Below are positions 9,247-17,772 of a stretch of 34,742 nucleotides of DNA, in pieces (the first letter of the stretch is position 1; each line of letters begins with the position of its first letter). This stretch comes from Alphaproteobacteria bacterium (GTDB lineage: Bacteria; Pseudomonadota; Alphaproteobacteria; JACAEB01), in the NCBI GenBank assembly GCA_013389075.1, contig JACAEB010000223.1, positions 1-34,742 of the forward strand, written 5' to 3'. The position numbers were made by a program, and so were the translations under genes. The notes under the pieces are model-generated. The model saw only the letters and a program-made list of their open reading frames with translations. It was not told the DNA's origin and searched no databases.

Positions 9247-9489
9247 TCACATCGCCTCGGCGCCTGCCGCCCGCCGCCGATGATGGAGGAGGCGGGCGAT
9301 CTGCATGAGGTTGAGCCCGACGAAGAACAGGTTCCACCCGAACACAACCAGCATCGGTTCCGGCCGGCAGTAGAAATAGGTGGCGAGACAGACCGCGGCG
9401 GTGGTTGTCAGAACCCTCAGGCGCAGCATGTCGGTGGTGAAATAGGCCGCGACATAGAGAAAGTTCGCGGCGAAGACGAGCGCTTCCAT
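9247..9489 (-). CDS. Small membrane protein resembling the transmembrane part of bacterial Popeye-domain proteins
   Basis: MEALVFAANFLYVAAYFTTDMLRLRVLTTTAAVCLATYFYCRPEPMLVVFGWNLFFVGLNLMQIARLLHHRRR; about three predicted TM segments and a WNLxFxxxNLxQIxRLL motif. Confidence 0.55.
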   Translation of the reverse strand: MEALVFAANFLYVAAYFTTDMLRLRVLTTTAAVCLATYFYCRPEPMLVVFGWNLFFVGLNLMQIARLLHHRRRAAGAEAM

Positions 9490-9603
9490 CTCCTGTCCTC
9501 CTCTCGGGCCGCCGCCCCATGGCCGCGGTGGCGAGATATCTGGAGGGACGGGATCATCTTCACGAGATCCGAAGAGGCCGCTTCCGATCCGATCGTGCCA
9601 GGA

Positions 9604-10686
9604 TCAGCGCGCAGGCGCAGGTTCGGCGCGCGCGGACATGGCAGCGACAGCGCCTCCGATGGGGCCGCCCCGCCGGATCGGCTGGAACATGCGGCGATAC
9701 TCGGCCGGCGTCAGCCCCGTCAGCCGCTCGAAGAGTCGGCGGAAGAAGGCCGGGTTCTCGTAGCCCACACGGCAGGAGATCTCCTCCGTCGGCAGATCAC
9801 CGCTCTCGAGCAGGGCCTTCGCGGCCTCGATACGCAAAGCCTGGACATAGTCCATCGGACTGGAGCCGGTCGCCGCCTTGAACCGGCGCTTGAAGCTGCG
9901 CTCGGGGATCGCCACGGCATCGACGGCGGCAGCCACCGCATGGGGTTCGGCGAAGTGCCGGGTGAGAAAATCCTCGGCATGACGGACGACGGAGTCCGCA
10001 TGGCTCTGGCGCAGGGAGAGATCGGCGTAGGGGGCCTGCCCTTCCTCGTGCAGCTTGAAGAGAAAGATCTTGGCGATCCGGACGGCTTCGCCGGGGCTGC
10101 AATGGCGCGCGATCACGTGGACGGCGAGATCCTGCCAGGAGGTCGTGCCCCCGGCGGTCACGATGCGCCCCGACGCGTCGCCGAAGCACAGCGTCGGCTG
10201 CGGGCTGAACAGGATGTCCGGATAATGGACGCGGAACAGGTCCTTGTAGGCCCAGTGCGAGGTCGCGTTCCGTCCGCTCAGAAGGCCCGTCGCCGCGAGG
10301 AGGATGGAGCCCGTGCAGGCCGAGTAGACGTGGCCGCCGCGCTGATAATGCCGGACGATATAATCGGACAATCCCGGATATCGCCCCTCCATGGTCTCGC
10401 CCGGCGCCAGCCAGAGGTCGGTGATGATGAGAAGCGGCGCCCGCGGATCATCGTCGACGCACAGCTCAGGCTCCATGGGCACGCCGTTGCGGGCCCGGAA
10501 GGCCGATCGCGTGACGCCGAGGATGCGCGGCCGGATCAGCGGCGGGCCCGGCGGCTCTCCCTCGAGCTCCCGCCAGAGCGTGCCGGTGGAGCCCAGCACA
10601 TCGATCATGCCGTAGAGCGAGGACCCCGCGCTTTCGGGAAGGGCGACGAGGAGGGCCTCGGTGCACGTGTCATGGCTCGCGGTCAT
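9604..10686 (-). CDS. GlxA-type transcriptional regulator (DJ-1/PfpI-like N-terminus, AraC-type C-terminal HTH)
   Basis: C-terminal SFKRRFKAATGSSPMDYVQALRIEAAKALLESGDLPTEEISCRVGYENPAFFRRLFERLTGLTPAEYRRMF; N-terminal HVYSACTGSILLAATGLLSGRNATSHW typical of GATase1-like AraC regulators. Confidence 0.92.
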   Translation of the reverse strand: MTASHDTCTEALLVALPESAGSSLYGMIDVLGSTGTLWRELEGEPPGPPLIRPRILGVTRSAFRARNGVPMEPELCVDDDPRAPLLIITDLWLAPGETMEGRYPGLSDYIVRHYQRGGHVYSACTGSILLAATGLLSGRNATSHWAYKDLFRVHYPDILFSPQPTLCFGDASGRIVTAGGTTSWQDLAVHVIARHCSPGEAVRIAKIFLFKLHEEGQAPYADLSLRQSHADSVVRHAEDFLTRHFAEPHAVAAAVDAVAIPERSFKRRFKAATGSSPMDYVQALRIEAAKALLESGDLPTEEISCRVGYENPAFFRRLFERLTGLTPAEYRRMFQPIRRGGPIGGAVAAMSARAEPAPAR

Positions 10687-10698
10687 TGAGCTCTCCCG

Positions 10699-10748
10699 GA
10701 TTCTGGCACGTTCGGATCTAAAGCGGCCAGAATCGATCTCAAAGCGGC
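10699..10748. promoter_or_regulatory. Candidate operator region between the AraC-type regulator and the diiron protein
   Basis: Inverted repeat GATTCTGGC (10699-10707)/GCCAGAATC (10726-10734), overlapping a direct repeat GATCTAAAGCGGC (10715) and GATCTCAAAGCGGC (10735) spaced 20 bp. Confidence 0.5.
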
Positions 10749-10834
10749 ATCTGTCCAGAGCCATTTTCTCCCCGCCACCGGAGATCGCGACGCCTCCCGA
10801 GCCGGTGTGTCCAGGGAGCGAGGCGAAAAGAAGG

Positions 10835-11791
10835 ATGAGCAAGATGTTGAACACTCTGAAGAGGGATCCGCCGCCCTCGGTCCTCGAGGATGGCTATGCC
10901 CGCAGCATCCCCGCCTCCCGCAAGGTCCGCTGGGACATCGATGCCGATGTCATCAGGGGGCGTCGCTTCGCGGCGTCGGAGACCTTCCTGCCTGATGGCC
11001 TTTCCCGGATCGAGGCGTTTCCGGCCCTCACGCCGGACGAGAAGCGGCTCGTGAGCCAGATCCAGGGACGGACCTATGCCAACATATTCGGGCTGGTCGA
11101 GCGCTTCATCAACGCCAAGGTGCTCGAGCTCAGCCGCGACCACTGGCTCGGCGATCAGGTGGCACTCGAGGCTCTCATCCGCTTCAGCGATGAGGAACTC
11201 AAGCATCAGGAGCTGTTCCGCCGGCTCGACTCCCTGATGGCCGATGTGATGGCGCCGGGATACCATTTCGGCGTGGATCCGGACGATCTCGCCCGAGCGG
11301 TTCTTTCGCACGGGAGCTGGGGCGTGATGGCGCTGATCCTCCATATCGAGCTGTTCACTCAGCTCCACTACCGCGAGAGCATCCATGCGACGGCGGAGAT
11401 CTCGCCGCTCTTCAAGGATGTGTTCCGATTTCACTGGCTGGAGGAGTGCCAGCATGCGGTTCTCGACGAGCTCGAATGGCGACGGCATGACGCCGGCTGC
11501 ACGCCGGCCGAGCGCGACCAGGGCGTCGACGACTTCATCGCGCTGGTCGGGGCGGTGGACGGACTCCTCGTCGCACAGGCGGAGGCGGACGCATCCTGCT
11601 TCCGATCCATCTGTGGACGGACCATAGAGGGAGAGGAAGGCCGGGCGATCGAGGCCGGCTTCCGCGGTGCCTATCGCTGGCAGTACATCCTCTCGGGGGC
11701 CGCCCATCCGCGCTTCGTCCAGGTGCTCGGGGACCTCACGAGCCCCGCCCAGAGGAAGCGGATCGAGGCTGCACTCGCGTCCATCGCCTGA
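10835..11791 (+). CDS. Ferritin-like diiron protein, AurF-like oxygenase family candidate
   Basis: Helical ORF with carboxylate/His motifs DEELKHQELFRR and EECQHAVLDELEWRRH and an upstream glutamate helix (GLVERFINAKVLELSRDHW), resembling p-aminobenzoate N-oxygenase-type proteins. Confidence 0.6.
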   Translation: MSKMLNTLKRDPPPSVLEDGYARSIPASRKVRWDIDADVIRGRRFAASETFLPDGLSRIEAFPALTPDEKRLVSQIQGRTYANIFGLVERFINAKVLELSRDHWLGDQVALEALIRFSDEELKHQELFRRLDSLMADVMAPGYHFGVDPDDLARAVLSHGSWGVMALILHIELFTQLHYRESIHATAEISPLFKDVFRFHWLEECQHAVLDELEWRRHDAGCTPAERDQGVDDFIALVGAVDGLLVAQAEADASCFRSICGRTIEGEEGRAIEAGFRGAYRWQYILSGAAHPRFVQVLGDLTSPAQRKRIEAALASIA

Positions 11792-11795
11792 ACGC

Positions 11796-11827
11796 GCGCC
11801 CCCGCCGGGCAGAACCGGCGGGGGCGC
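11796..11827. terminator. Strong bidirectional hairpin between convergent genes
   Basis: GCGCCCCCGCCGG (11796-11808)/CCGGCGGGGGCGC (11815-11827), perfect 13-bp stem with 6-nt loop. Confidence 0.65.
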
Positions 11828-11848
11828 CCATCGGCCCGGCCGCCTTGT

Positions 11849-12871
11849 TCAGGCGAGCGTCATCCGGCTCGCGGTGCGCTTGGCCGCCCAGTGCGAGCCG
11901 ATGTTGTTCGCGAAATAGGGCGGCCGGTCGGCGAGGATGTCGGTCTCGAGCCACAGGCGCTTGAGATGTCGCACCTTGCCCGCGCTCTTCTTGTCCTCAT
12001 AGGCGGTTCGTCCGTGCAGGACGTGATAATTGTTGATGAACTGCATGTCGCCGGGCCGCAATTCCATCATGACGTGATGGCGCGGGTCGTTCGCGAGCTC
12101 GACCAGACGTTGGAGGGCGCGCCTCGCCCTGTCGGTGAGACGCGGCGCCTCGGGGTGGCGCTGCGAGGCGAGTATGTAGGGCGGAATGCAGCGTACGAAC
12201 AATCGGCCGTTCCAGTTCGTGAACACCGGCACCATGTAGTAGGGCCTGGCGCCCGGCGCCTGCTCGCCCCGGAAGTCGTAAGGCTGCGGCTCATAGAGTT
12301 CCGCGGCGAGCTCGGGGCTCTCCCGCACCATGATGTTGTGGATCGAGACCGAGTTCGCGACGGCGGACAGCCCGCCGCGTATGCCGTTCTGCAGGCAGAG
12401 AAGGCCGACAAGGTCGGAGCCGTCGCAATGGAACGGCAGGGGCGCGCCGCCAAGCTCGTATCCCCGCGCATTGGGATCGTCCGGTGACCTGCCCTGATCG
12501 GTAACGTCGCCGAGGAGATGGCCGCGCGCATTCTGAGGCCAGGGACGGCCCAGATGCATGCCGATGCCCCAGTACAGCATCTCCATCTCGGCCTGGCCGT
12601 AGCGGGCCCGATCGATCCCCCGCAGACGGACGAAGCCGCGTCCGTTGATCAGTTCGTCCTCGATCGCCACGAGGCGCTCGTGAAGACGCGGCAGGGGAAA
12701 ATCCTCCCGTCCGATGTCGAGCACGTCACCGGATTTCGCCATGGCCAGCCGGAGCGCTTCGTCCAGCTCCCGGAGTTCATGATCGGTCAGATGCTCCGTC
12801 CACAGCGACTCATCCGCCAGCCGGTCCGCGGTCCACTCGCAGTGCGGCTCGAGGATCTGCAAGTCCGTCAT
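11849..12871 (-). CDS. TauD/TfdA-family Fe(II)/2-oxoglutarate dioxygenase
   Basis: FHCDGSDLVGLLCLQ (HxD) and distal ELRPGDMQFINNYHVLHGRTAYED...RHLKRLWLE (His and Arg) typical of the TauD family. Confidence 0.85.
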   Translation of the reverse strand: MTDLQILEPHCEWTADRLADESLWTEHLTDHELRELDEALRLAMAKSGDVLDIGREDFPLPRLHERLVAIEDELINGRGFVRLRGIDRARYGQAEMEMLYWGIGMHLGRPWPQNARGHLLGDVTDQGRSPDDPNARGYELGGAPLPFHCDGSDLVGLLCLQNGIRGGLSAVANSVSIHNIMVRESPELAAELYEPQPYDFRGEQAPGARPYYMVPVFTNWNGRLFVRCIPPYILASQRHPEAPRLTDRARRALQRLVELANDPRHHVMMELRPGDMQFINNYHVLHGRTAYEDKKSAGKVRHLKRLWLETDILADRPPYFANNIGSHWAAKRTASRMTLA

Positions 12872-12901
12872 GGTGTCCTCCCTCGGATCAGCCTGATTTC
12901 C

Positions 12902-14629
12902 TCAGTTGCGGGGCGCTGGCTGCGCACCCCGCACCAGCCGTCCCGGCAGCGCTCCGGTGGGCGTGCCGTCGCGATAGGTGATCTGCCCCGAGACGATGGC
13001 GAGGCGGTATCCGTCCGCTTCCTGCATCAGCCGTCGCCCGCCCGCCGGCAGGTCGTGGACCATGCGTGGCGGCTTGAGCCGCAGCGCGTCATAGTCGATG
13101 AGATTGACGTCGGCCCTGTAGCCGGGCCGCAGGATGCCGCGATCATGAAGGCCGACCGCGGCGGCGGTGTCCTGCGTGTGCCACTTCACGACGGTCTCGA
13201 CCGGCAGGCGGTCTCCGCGCCTTCGGTCGCGCGTCCAGTGGGTGAGCATGTGCGTGGTGAAGCTCGCATCGCAGATCGTGCCCAGATGCGCTCCGCCATC
13301 GCCCAGTCCGAGCACGCTGTGCGGGCTTTTCATCATCTCGAGGCTGGGATCGAGCGAGCCCTGCGCGTAGTTCAGGAACGGAAAATAGAGGAGGGCCCGC
13401 CCCTCATCCTCCTGCATCAGATCATAAGCGAGGGCCGGGGGGTCGAGATTGCGCGCGCGTGCGAGGGCGCCGAGCGCCCGCTCGGGCGGCTGCTCGTAGT
13501 CGGGCGGGTCGCCGAGAAGGAACATCTTGTCGAAATTCCTCAGCACGGCCCGCATGAAGGGATTGTCCGTCGCCGGAGCTTCGGAGAGAATCCGTGCCCG
13601 GAAGGCCGGATCTCTCCAGGCGGCAAGCTTTCCCGGCAGGGGCAGGTGAGCGATCTCGCGCCAGGCCGGATGCCCGACGAAGGGATTGAGCGTCGCGTCG
13701 AGCCCGAGCATCAGCCCGACGGGCCGGCCTGCCACCTGCGCGCGCATGGGCAGGCCCGCGACTGCTGCGTCCTCGATCCAGCCAAGAAGCCGGCGCCAGG
13801 CGTCGGGCGCGGTGTCCGTCTGGGCGAGCGAGACGGACAGCGGCCGTCCCGAGCGCTCGACGAGCCGCCGCAGCATCGCCATCTCGCCGGCGGGGTCCTT
13901 GAAGTCGGTCACGAACTGAAGCACGCCCTTGCCGGCCGCGCCGAGCGCCGCGGCGATGCCGGCGAGTTCGTCCTCGGCAGCGGTGAGGGTGGGGGTGGGC
14001 TTGCCGTCGCTGGTGCGGTGGTTGAGCGTCCGCGAGGTCGTGAAGCCGAGCGCGCCGGCCTCCACCGCGTCCCGGGCGAGCTGCGCCATGGCGGCGATAT
14101 CGTCCGCCCGCGCTGGTTCCCGGTCCGCGCCCCGCGCGCCCATCACATAGACGCGCAGCGCGCCATGCGGGACCTGCGCGGCGATGTCGATGTCGTGCGG
14201 CCGGTCCTCCAGCGCGTCGAGAAACTCGGGGAAGCTCTCCCAGTCCCAGCTCAACCCCTCGGCGAGGACCACGCCGGGTATGTCCTCCACGCCCTCCATG
14301 AGGCGGATCAGGGTTTCGCGGTCTTCCGGGCGGCAGGGGGCGAAGCCGACGCCGCAATTGCCCATCACCGCCGTCGTGACCCCGTGCCAGGACGACGGCG
14401 CGAGGCGGCTGTCCCAGCTCGCCTGCCCGTCATAATGGGTGTGGATGTCCACGAAACCCGGCGTCAGCAGAAGGCCGCGCGCATCGATCTCCTCCCGGCC
14501 CCGCCCGCGAACCGCGCCGATGGCGGCGATGCGCCCGGCCTGGATGGCGAGGTCGCCCTCGCGCAGAGGCGCGCCCGTGCCGTCGGCGATCTGCGCGCCT
14601 CTGAGGACAAGGTCGAACTCGTCTGACAT
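12902..14629 (-). CDS. Amidohydrolase, N-acyl-D-amino-acid deacylase family
   Basis: [33 protein letters not shown]...[21 protein letters not shown]...[18 protein letters not shown]-terminal [19 protein letters not shown]. Confidence 0.88.
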   Translation of the reverse strand: MSDEFDLVLRGAQIADGTGAPLREGDLAIQAGRIAAIGAVRGRGREEIDARGLLLTPGFVDIHTHYDGQASWDSRLAPSSWHGVTTAVMGNCGVGFAPCRPEDRETLIRLMEGVEDIPGVVLAEGLSWDWESFPEFLDALEDRPHDIDIAAQVPHGALRVYVMGARGADREPARADDIAAMAQLARDAVEAGALGFTTSRTLNHRTSDGKPTPTLTAAEDELAGIAAALGAAGKGVLQFVTDFKDPAGEMAMLRRLVERSGRPLSVSLAQTDTAPDAWRRLLGWIEDAAVAGLPMRAQVAGRPVGLMLGLDATLNPFVGHPAWREIAHLPLPGKLAAWRDPAFRARILSEAPATDNPFMRAVLRNFDKMFLLGDPPDYEQPPERALGALARARNLDPPALAYDLMQEDEGRALLYFPFLNYAQGSLDPSLEMMKSPHSVLGLGDGGAHLGTICDASFTTHMLTHWTRDRRRGDRLPVETVVKWHTQDTAAAVGLHDRGILRPGYRADVNLIDYDALRLKPPRMVHDLPAGGRRLMQEADGYRLAIVSGQITYRDGTPTGALPGRLVRGAQPAPRN

Positions 14630-14770
14630 GGCGCTCTCCCGGGGCGTTTCTTCGTTGCCCCGAGTGTGAGCCCCCTGCGGTACACCGGTCAAGGTCGTCC
14701 CAGCCGGCGCGCCGCGCGGCGATGGTGGAGCCGTGCCACGGGCTCGCCGATCCGGGCGAGGAGGTCCGTG

Positions 14771-15295
14771 TCAGGACGACCGGGCGGCGCGGACCATCTC
14801 GAGGTGGCGTCTGAGGCCCGGAAGCTCGCCCTGGGCATAGAGCCGCAGGTTGGCGTCCTCGCCCTGGTCCGCGAAGGACGAGAAGAGCGTGATCGTCTCC
14901 TGATGGGCGAGTTCCTGCTGCTCGAGATAGCGGGAATCGAAGTCCTCGTCCTTGGCTTCCCGGAGGTGGTCGAGCATCTTCTCGCGTCGCTTGTCGGGCG
15001 CGTTGGGCGGACTTTGCGCTCCGCGCACGGAACGCAGTGTCGACTTCATCTGGTTCTCGGCCATGGTGTGGTCTTCGATCATGTGCACGGCGATCTCCCG
15101 CACATGCGGGTCCTTGGCCCGCTCGAGGGCGATGCGCGCGGCCGAGATCTCGTAGATGTTTCCGATCGCCGCATTCTCGACGAAGCTGTCGACGCCGCTC
15201 GTGCCGCTGGCGGAGGCCATGCCCGCCATTCCGCCGGCCATGTCCATGGCGCGGTCGGCCACGCGTTTCAGTCCCTTGCTCGATTTCTGTCCCAT
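14771..15295 (-). CDS. DUF4142-like ferritin-like protein
   Basis: SFVENAAIGNIYEISAARIALERAKDPHVREIAVHMIEDHTMAENQMKSTLRS...YLEQQELAHQETITLFSSFADQGEDANLRLYAQGELPGLRRHLEMV matches the DUF4142 pattern; no signal peptide seen. Confidence 0.75.
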   Translation of the reverse strand: MGQKSSKGLKRVADRAMDMAGGMAGMASASGTSGVDSFVENAAIGNIYEISAARIALERAKDPHVREIAVHMIEDHTMAENQMKSTLRSVRGAQSPPNAPDKRREKMLDHLREAKDEDFDSRYLEQQELAHQETITLFSSFADQGEDANLRLYAQGELPGLRRHLEMVRAARSS

Positions 15296-15306
15296 GTCAC
15301 TCTCCT

Positions 15307-16557
15307 TCATGCGACCCGCGCGCGGTCGTAGCGCAGGCCCGTCCCGTTGCCTTCCTTGCGAAGCGCCTCGACCGGATGGGCGCCGTCCTGCTCGAGGCGG
15401 TAGTCCTCGCCCCGCTCGGCCCGGTGCCGCTCGATGATCTCCTCCGTCGGCGGCGGCGAGGCGTTCACCGCGGCCTGATACGCGAAGTACCGGTGATCGT
15501 CCGTAAGCTGATCGACGGGCAGGAATTCCGAATCGTAGGACGTCAGCTCGACCTGGTCCGCCAGGACCTGCCGGACATAGGCCTTGTTCTCCTCGAAGGT
15601 CAGCGGCGCCTCGAGCCCCTGTGCGGGCAGGAAATCGGCCGGGTCGCGGCCCTCGATCGACTTCATGAGCTCGCACGCCAGACGCAGGTGCTCGATCTCC
15701 ATGTTCAGATGAAGCTCGAAGAGCGCCTTGGCCTTGGGGTCGATCTCGGTCTCTAGGAAGGACCAGTACATCCAGCACTCGTTGTATTCGTGCAGGACGA
15801 GGCGCATGAGCCAGCTCAGCCGCGGGTCCATGATGGATTCATAGTGGGTGACATGCTGCTCCTCGATCTGGGCGATCTCGAGATAGAGGCCCCGGGCGAG
15901 GGGGTCCGTCGGGCGGTTTCCGACATTCATGTAAAAGTTCATCGTCTGCTGTTCGGCGGCGGTCACGGTCATCGCATTCATGATCGACTGGAAGTCCGAT
16001 GCCTCCACGGCCATGGGGCGGCGGATATCATCCGCGGGGTGACGATGCTCGAATATGGTCGGCCGACCCGGAATGATCTCGGTGTAGTCACCGACGATGC
16101 GGGCCGGGTCGCTTCCCATGAGGTCGAGGAGGTTCGCGTACCGATAGAGATGGTCGAAATCCTCGAGAAGGCCGAATTCGTAGACCTGGCGCAGATAGGG
16201 GTCGGGCTCGTGGCGGGCGATCCAGGCGGTGAGATCGACGGCGACCTGCTCGTAGCCGATCGTGTTCTCGATCGTGCTTTCCTCGCCCGGGATCAGCCAG
16301 CCATTCGCCTTCTGCTGCTGCTGCTCGATCCGCCTTACCTCGGCGAGCTGCCGCTTCAACGCTCCGTCCACAGTACAGCGGGCCATGTTGTGGGAGAACA
16401 TGATCGCTTCCACCTCGATGCCGTTCATCGCGATGATGCGGGTGCGGGTATAGGGATGGACTTCTTCCTTCCTGTAGGGTTCGCTGTTCAGCTCCGACCA
16501 GTTCCTGAGCTGCCGTTCGAGCGGAATGCCGGGCTCCGTAAGCGGATTGAAGGACAT
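15307..16557 (-). CDS. Ferritin-like domain protein (about 416 aa), function unknown
   Basis: Helical ORF with EQQTMNFYMN, EIAQIEEQHVTHYES, LHEYNECWMYWSFLETE and ELHLNMEIEHLRLACELM, giving repeated ExxH carboxylate/His pairs. Confidence 0.65.
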   Translation of the reverse strand: MSFNPLTEPGIPLERQLRNWSELNSEPYRKEEVHPYTRTRIIAMNGIEVEAIMFSHNMARCTVDGALKRQLAEVRRIEQQQQKANGWLIPGEESTIENTIGYEQVAVDLTAWIARHEPDPYLRQVYEFGLLEDFDHLYRYANLLDLMGSDPARIVGDYTEIIPGRPTIFEHRHPADDIRRPMAVEASDFQSIMNAMTVTAAEQQTMNFYMNVGNRPTDPLARGLYLEIAQIEEQHVTHYESIMDPRLSWLMRLVLHEYNECWMYWSFLETEIDPKAKALFELHLNMEIEHLRLACELMKSIEGRDPADFLPAQGLEAPLTFEENKAYVRQVLADQVELTSYDSEFLPVDQLTDDHRYFAYQAAVNASPPPTEEIIERHRAERGEDYRLEQDGAHPVEALRKEGNGTGLRYDRARVA

Positions 16558-16642
16558 GCGTGTCTCCTTGCGATGCGGGCTTGGCAACGCAACCCCCTGC
16601 AAGGCGCGACAGTTCCGGGACGGGCGGCGAGGGCCGCCAGGC

Positions 16643-17596
16643 TCAGGGAGGGCGATCGTCGGGCAGGGCGCGCGCGGGGGTGCGCGCCCCCGCCGCTCCG
16701 AGGCTGCGGTGGAGGAAGCGGCGCGTGAGGCGGTCGGTCCGGGCCCGCATGAGGTCGTCGCGCTTGATGACATAGCCCCTGAGGTCGACGCCGAGCAGCA
16801 TCATCAGCATGCGGCTCGATATCCCCGTCATCCTGAGACCGGCCGGGCCGTGCGTCCGGTACCAGTCGTCGACCCGCAGGGCGAGGGGGCGGAGCGACGG
16901 TATCTTCCGCCGGGGCGTCAGGTCCGCGCCGTCCCATTGGTGGAACGCCTCGGGAAGCACGTGCAGCTCGACCGGCGAGCCGCCGCGGCCGAGGTCGCCC
17001 GCGATGAGGCGCGTGCGGGTCAGGCTGACATTCGCGTCGTTCGCGCCGACGAGGATCAGGGCGGGCGCCCCGGTGGTGCCGGGATCGTCGAGGCGAGGGA
17101 TGGAACATCCGTAGAAGGAGACATGCGCGGCAAATCCCGGACCCTCGCCGCGGAAGACGGACGCGATCTGCTCATAGGCCGCGAGCAGCGTGACCATGCC
17201 CCCATAGGAAAAGCCCATGAGGCCGATCCGGGCGGGGTCGACCATGGGCAGCCGCCGCAGCGCGTCGAGCCCCGCGAAGGCGTCGGCGAGCAGCATGGCC
17301 TCCGTGACCATCAGCGCGCGCACGCCGTCCGACCGGTTCGACATGCCCCGCCCGCCATAGCTGTCGAGCACCAGGGCGACATGGCCCTGTTCGGCGAGCC
17401 AGCATCCGTAGGCGAGCTCGCGCACCGGCTTGGGGCCGGCAAGGCCATGGCTGACGACGACGGCGGGCGCGGACGAGGCCTTGTCCGGAAGGAACAGGTG
17501 AGCCAGGATACGCACAGATCGCCCGCGACCTGCGGCGGCGTCCTCCAGCGTCCGGGGGCCGGCGCTGTCCAGCATGAGCGTCTCGCGAATGATCAT
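16643..17596 (-). CDS. Alpha/beta hydrolase, dienelactone-hydrolase-like
   Basis: PAVVVSHGLAGPKP..., GLMGFSYGGMVTLLAAYEQ nucleophile elbow, PALILVGANDANV, EAFHQWD catalytic His context. Confidence 0.8.
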   Translation of the reverse strand: MIIRETLMLDSAGPRTLEDAAAGRGRSVRILAHLFLPDKASSAPAVVVSHGLAGPKPVRELAYGCWLAEQGHVALVLDSYGGRGMSNRSDGVRALMVTEAMLLADAFAGLDALRRLPMVDPARIGLMGFSYGGMVTLLAAYEQIASVFRGEGPGFAAHVSFYGCSIPRLDDPGTTGAPALILVGANDANVSLTRTRLIAGDLGRGGSPVELHVLPEAFHQWDGADLTPRRKIPSLRPLALRVDDWYRTHGPAGLRMTGISSRMLMMLLGVDLRGYVIKRDDLMRARTDRLTRRFLHRSLGAAGARTPARALPDDRPP

Positions 17597-17772
17597 GCTG
17601 CGGCAACCCGTCGCGGCGCTTGCGGGTTGCGCAGTCGGCTCCCGGCCTCGCACCGCGCGGAGGCGGGGAACGCTGGGCGCGCTGAAAGGTTGAACGCGAG
17701 GCAGGGAAGCGTCACCGCCGGGCATGGGCGGGTGGCACACGGAGCACTCGAGAGCCATCGGGGGCGTGGGAC

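Noticed and set aside
7500-9347. 615-aa minus-strand ORF
   Set aside because: Shadow of mnmA; composition typical of antisense frames.
12518-14626. 702-aa plus-strand ORF
   Set aside because: Antisense shadow of the amidohydrolase and dioxygenase genes; no recognisable domain.
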